6,257 nucleotides of DNA from Acidobacteriota bacterium (GTDB taxonomy: Bacteria; Acidobacteriota; Terriglobia; Acidiferrales; UBA7541): NCBI GenBank assembly GCA_003224075.1, contig QHYF01000124.1:1-6257 (forward strand). The letters run 5' to 3'. Both the position numbers and the translations under genes were made by a program. This document shows positions 4,001 through 6,257 of this stretch, one piece after another. The notes beneath the pieces were generated by a model, which saw only the letters and a list, made by a program, of their open reading frames with translations, had not been told where the DNA came from and did not search any database. The stretch's first letter is position 1; every line of letters starts with the position of its first letter.

Positions 4001-6257
4001 ATGGGCCCCATCATCCGGAGAACTTTTCTTGGTGTGGTGATGCTGCTCGCGGGGACGCGTGTCTCCGCGCAGAGCGCTGCTCCTCCGCCTCCGGATGCAA
4101 TCAAGATTCCGTTGTCCAGAATCCCGCGCGTGCATCGCGCACCGAAACTGCAAGACTTCCTGGAAGATCATCCGCGCGAAGCAGAGCTAGCAGTGAGCGA
4201 TTTCCGTCAGAACGCCCCCGGCGACGGCATTCCAGCGACGGAATCCACGACCGCGTACCTCTCCTACGACGATAAGAATCTCTATGTGGCTTTCATCTGC
4301 CGCGACGAACCGGGTCAAGTCCGTGCGCATCTCGCAAAACGCGAAGCTTTGGATCAGGACGACGGCGTTGGCGTGCTCCTCGACACGTTTCACGATTTTC
4401 ACCGGGCGTATTACTTTTTTTCCAATCCGCTCGGCGTGCAGTCCGACGCCATCTACACGGAAGGGCAGGGATACGACTTCAGCTTCGACACTCTGTGGGA
4501 CAACGCGGGCCGTGTCCGGAACGACGGGTATGTTGTGTTCTTCTCCATACCCTTCAAGAGCCTGCGTTTCTCGCACGCTCCGGAGCAGACCTGGGGCGTT
4601 GCCCTTTATCGCGTGATCCTGCGGAAGAGCGAATACGACTACTGGCCCTATGTGACGCAGCGAGTGGAAGGATTGACGCAGCAATTTGCGCCCGCCGGCG
4701 GCATCGAAAATGTTTCGCCGGGACGCAACATCCAGCTCATTCCTTACGGGCTGCTGGCCAGCAATCACTTCCTGAACCAGCCGAACCCTCCGAGCCCCGC
4801 CACGCCTCCCGCGTTTCTCGACAAGTTTGAGCATCGCGCCGGGCTGGACGCCAAGTTTGTGGCCAAGGATTCGCTGGCCTTTGACGTCACGCTGAATCCG
4901 GATTTCAGCCAGGTGGAATCGGATGATCCGCAGCTCACGGTAAATCAGCGCTTCGCTGTTTTCTTCCCCGAAAAGCGCCCCTTCTTCATCGAGAATGCCG
5001 GCTTTTTCGCAACTCCGATCAATTTGTTTTTTTCACGGCGGATCGCCGACCCCCAGTTTGGCGGGCGTATGACCGGCAAGCTGGGTCAATGGACGCTCGG
5101 GGCGCTGGTGATTGACGACCGGCAACCCGGCTTGGGTCGCACCAGCGGGCCGTACAATACGCGAGCCGTAGATGGAGTGGTGCGAGTCGCACGCGAGTTT
5201 GGCAAGCAGTCCTACGTTGGCGCGTATGTTTCCAGCCGCGATTTTGCGGACACCAGCAATCGCGTCGCTTCACTCGATGCGCGGCTCAAATTCTCGAAAA
5301 ACTGGGTAGTTGATGCACAGGGAGTGCACACGTGGACGCGTCAGAACAGCAATGCCGGGCAGGATTGCTTGTCGTTTCCGCAGGTCGCGCAAGGAATCGG
5401 TTCGCAGCAAGGCAATGCGCTGTGGGTAGACGCCTCCTACACCGGGCGGCATTTCCTCTTCTCAACGAACTACAACGACTTCTCTCCGAATTTCTGCACG
5501 GAACTGGGGTTCGTCAATCGCATCGACATCCGGCAGAACACTGCCAACGGCGGCTACTTCTGGAGGCCGGAGAAAAGCAAGATCGTCGATTTTGGCCCCA
5601 CCGCCATCGAAACCGTGGATTGGAACCACGCCGGCACCTTGCAGGATTGGATCGCAGCCATTGGATTCCAGGTTGACCTGACGAAGCAAACGACCATCTC
5701 CATCAGCCGGTATGAAGCCTACGAACTCTTCGACAACATCGATTTCCGCAAGCACAGGACTGGGATTCTGGTCTCCACACAGCCCTACAAGTGGATCTCT
5801 TTCTCTGCGACATACGTGCGCGGCATCGGAGAAAATTTCTTTCCGCCGGCGGGGATTCCTCCATTTCTGGGAAATGTGCAAAGGCTAAATTTCGGGCTTA
5901 CGCTGCGCCCTTCCTCGCGCTTCCGCTTTGATGAGACGCTGCTTTACTATCGCCTGGGAACGCGGCCGGGATGGACAACGCCGCCGTTTTCCCCCGGGCA
6001 GAGCATCTTCAACAACTATTTGAACCGCGCCAAGCTGAATTACCAGTTCACCAAGGAATTGTCGCTACGGCTGATCCTGGATTACAACGCCACGATCGCC
6101 AATTCGAATCTCCTCGATCTGCAAACCAACCTGGGCAGCTTCGACGGCGGACCCATTGCGCCGACCAAACGACTCACCACCGATGTGCTGTTCACCTATC
6201 TGCTGCATCCGGGCACGGCCGTCTATGTAGGATACAACAACGGTTACAGCGACCTCA
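4001..6257 (+). CDS. Secreted CBM9-like / DUF5916 outer-membrane protein (3' partial)
   Basis: One uninterrupted frame of 752 codons runs off the right edge, so the C-terminus is missing. Residues 1-24 form a signal peptide (basic IIRR, hydrophobic core, likely cut after VSA). Residues about 43-210 form a CBM9-like domain of the carbohydrate-binding family 9 type, with AYLSYDDKNLYVAFICRDEP (85-104), DDGVGVLLDTFHD (120-132), the Acidobacteria-like block FFSNPLGVQSDAIYTEGQ (139-156) and DGYVVFFSIPFKSLRF (175-190). From about 237 comes DUF5916, marked by SPGRNIQLIPYG (239-250), NPDFSQVESD (299-308), FFPEKRPFFIENAGFF (321-336) and LFFSRRIADP (342-351). The remainder alternates short aromatic beta-strands with polar turns, as in an outer-membrane beta-barrel. 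A role in binding or uptake of sugars or other polymers at the surface is a family-level guess; no enzyme activity is established. Start by AAAGG at 8 bases. No frameshift is seen. Confidence 0.88.
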   Translation, partial: MGPIIRRTFLGVVMLLAGTRVSAQSAAPPPPDAIKIPLSRIPRVHRAPKLQDFLEDHPREAELAVSDFRQNAPGDGIPATESTTAYLSYDDKNLYVAFICRDEPGQVRAHLAKREALDQDDGVGVLLDTFHDFHRAYYFFSNPLGVQSDAIYTEGQGYDFSFDTLWDNAGRVRNDGYVVFFSIPFKSLRFSHAPEQTWGVALYRVILRKSEYDYWPYVTQRVEGLTQQFAPAGGIENVSPGRNIQLIPYGLLASNHFLNQPNPPSPATPPAFLDKFEHRAGLDAKFVAKDSLAFDVTLNPDFSQVESDDPQLTVNQRFAVFFPEKRPFFIENAGFFATPINLFFSRRIADPQFGGRMTGKLGQWTLGALVIDDRQPGLGRTSGPYNTRAVDGVVRVAREFGKQSYVGAYVSSRDFADTSNRVASLDARLKFSKNWVVDAQGVHTWTRQNSNAGQDCLSFPQVAQGIGSQQGNALWVDASYTGRHFLFSTNYNDFSPNFCTELGFVNRIDIRQNTANGGYFWRPEKSKIVDFGPTAIETVDWNHAGTLQDWIAAIGFQVDLTKQTTISISRYEAYELFDNIDFRKHRTGILVSTQPYKWISFSATYVRGIGENFFPPAGIPPFLGNVQRLNFGLTLRPSSRFRFDETLLYYRLGTRPGWTTPPFSPGQSIFNNYLNRAKLNYQFTKELSLRLILDYNATIANSNLLDLQTNLGSFDGGPIAPTKRLTTDVLFTYLLHPGTAVYVGYNNGYSDL

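Noticed and set aside
3964..4275. A plus-strand frame starting just before the DUF5916 gene
   Set aside because: Its product is low in hydrophobic residues and domain-free; the frame from ATG 4001 gives a signal peptide and recognised domains.
4187..4834. A 215-codon minus-strand frame and similar shorter ones at 5462-5881
   Set aside because: They lie wholly opposite the DUF5916 gene, whose conserved motifs are continuous through both regions. Long antisense frames are common in GC-rich coding DNA.
5025..5033. A seven-T run inside the DUF5916 gene as a possible frameshift or terminator
   Set aside because: The frame continues cleanly through conserved LFFSRRIADP, and no hairpin precedes the run.
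1..6257. Apparent absence of GTCGAC sites as evidence of XamI-type specificity
   Set aside because: I saw none by eye, but only one or two would be expected in a window this size, so absence carries no weight.

Overview
The window looks like a piece of an Acidobacteria-type chromosome, from soil or an uncultured lineage. The reasons are a long secreted CBM9-like/DUF5916 outer-membrane protein of the kind common in that phylum, a small secreted alpha/beta-barrel-like protein, clear GGAGG ribosome binding sites and moderately high GC coding DNA. This assignment is an inference from protein style; no rRNA or marker gene is present.

Layout. 3-335 (+) is the C-terminal part of an unidentified small membrane protein. 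It converges almost end to end with a minus-strand restriction-modification pair. The pair is read from right to left: a short XamI-like endonuclease (2416-1916), then an intact-looking gamma-class N6-adenine DNA methyltransferase (1911-349), separated by 4 bases. The methyltransferase has all the expected motifs. The endonuclease keeps its PD-(D/E)xK core but is only 166 residues and seems to have lost a large internal block just after residue 18, so the pair may now methylate without cutting. A 34-codon ORF overlaps the endonuclease start, which has no ribosome binding site of its own.

2417-2727 has no conventional gene. It holds that short ORF, a small Lys-rich ORF on the plus strand with a GTG start (2589-2756), a hairpin over its start, and a weak terminator-like structure for the next minus-strand gene. 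3216-2728 (-) encodes a secreted protein of about 162 residues. It is divergent from 3431-3844 (+), an OsmC/Ohr-family thiol protein. The 214 bases between these two starts contain an exact 10-base inverted repeat 100 bases apart and a cluster of GAAAC/GTTTC half-sites, which could be shared control elements.

From 4001 to the right edge (+) runs one uninterrupted frame of 752 codons encoding the N-terminal and middle parts of the DUF5916 protein; its stop lies outside the window. Its upstream region has a 14-base perfect palindrome and a good -35/-10 pair that conflicts with its apparent ribosome binding site.

The only clear functional unit is the restriction-modification pair. The secreted protein, OsmC protein and DUF5916 protein look like ordinary chromosomal genes. 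I see no CRISPR array, tRNA, rRNA, insertion sequence or prophage.
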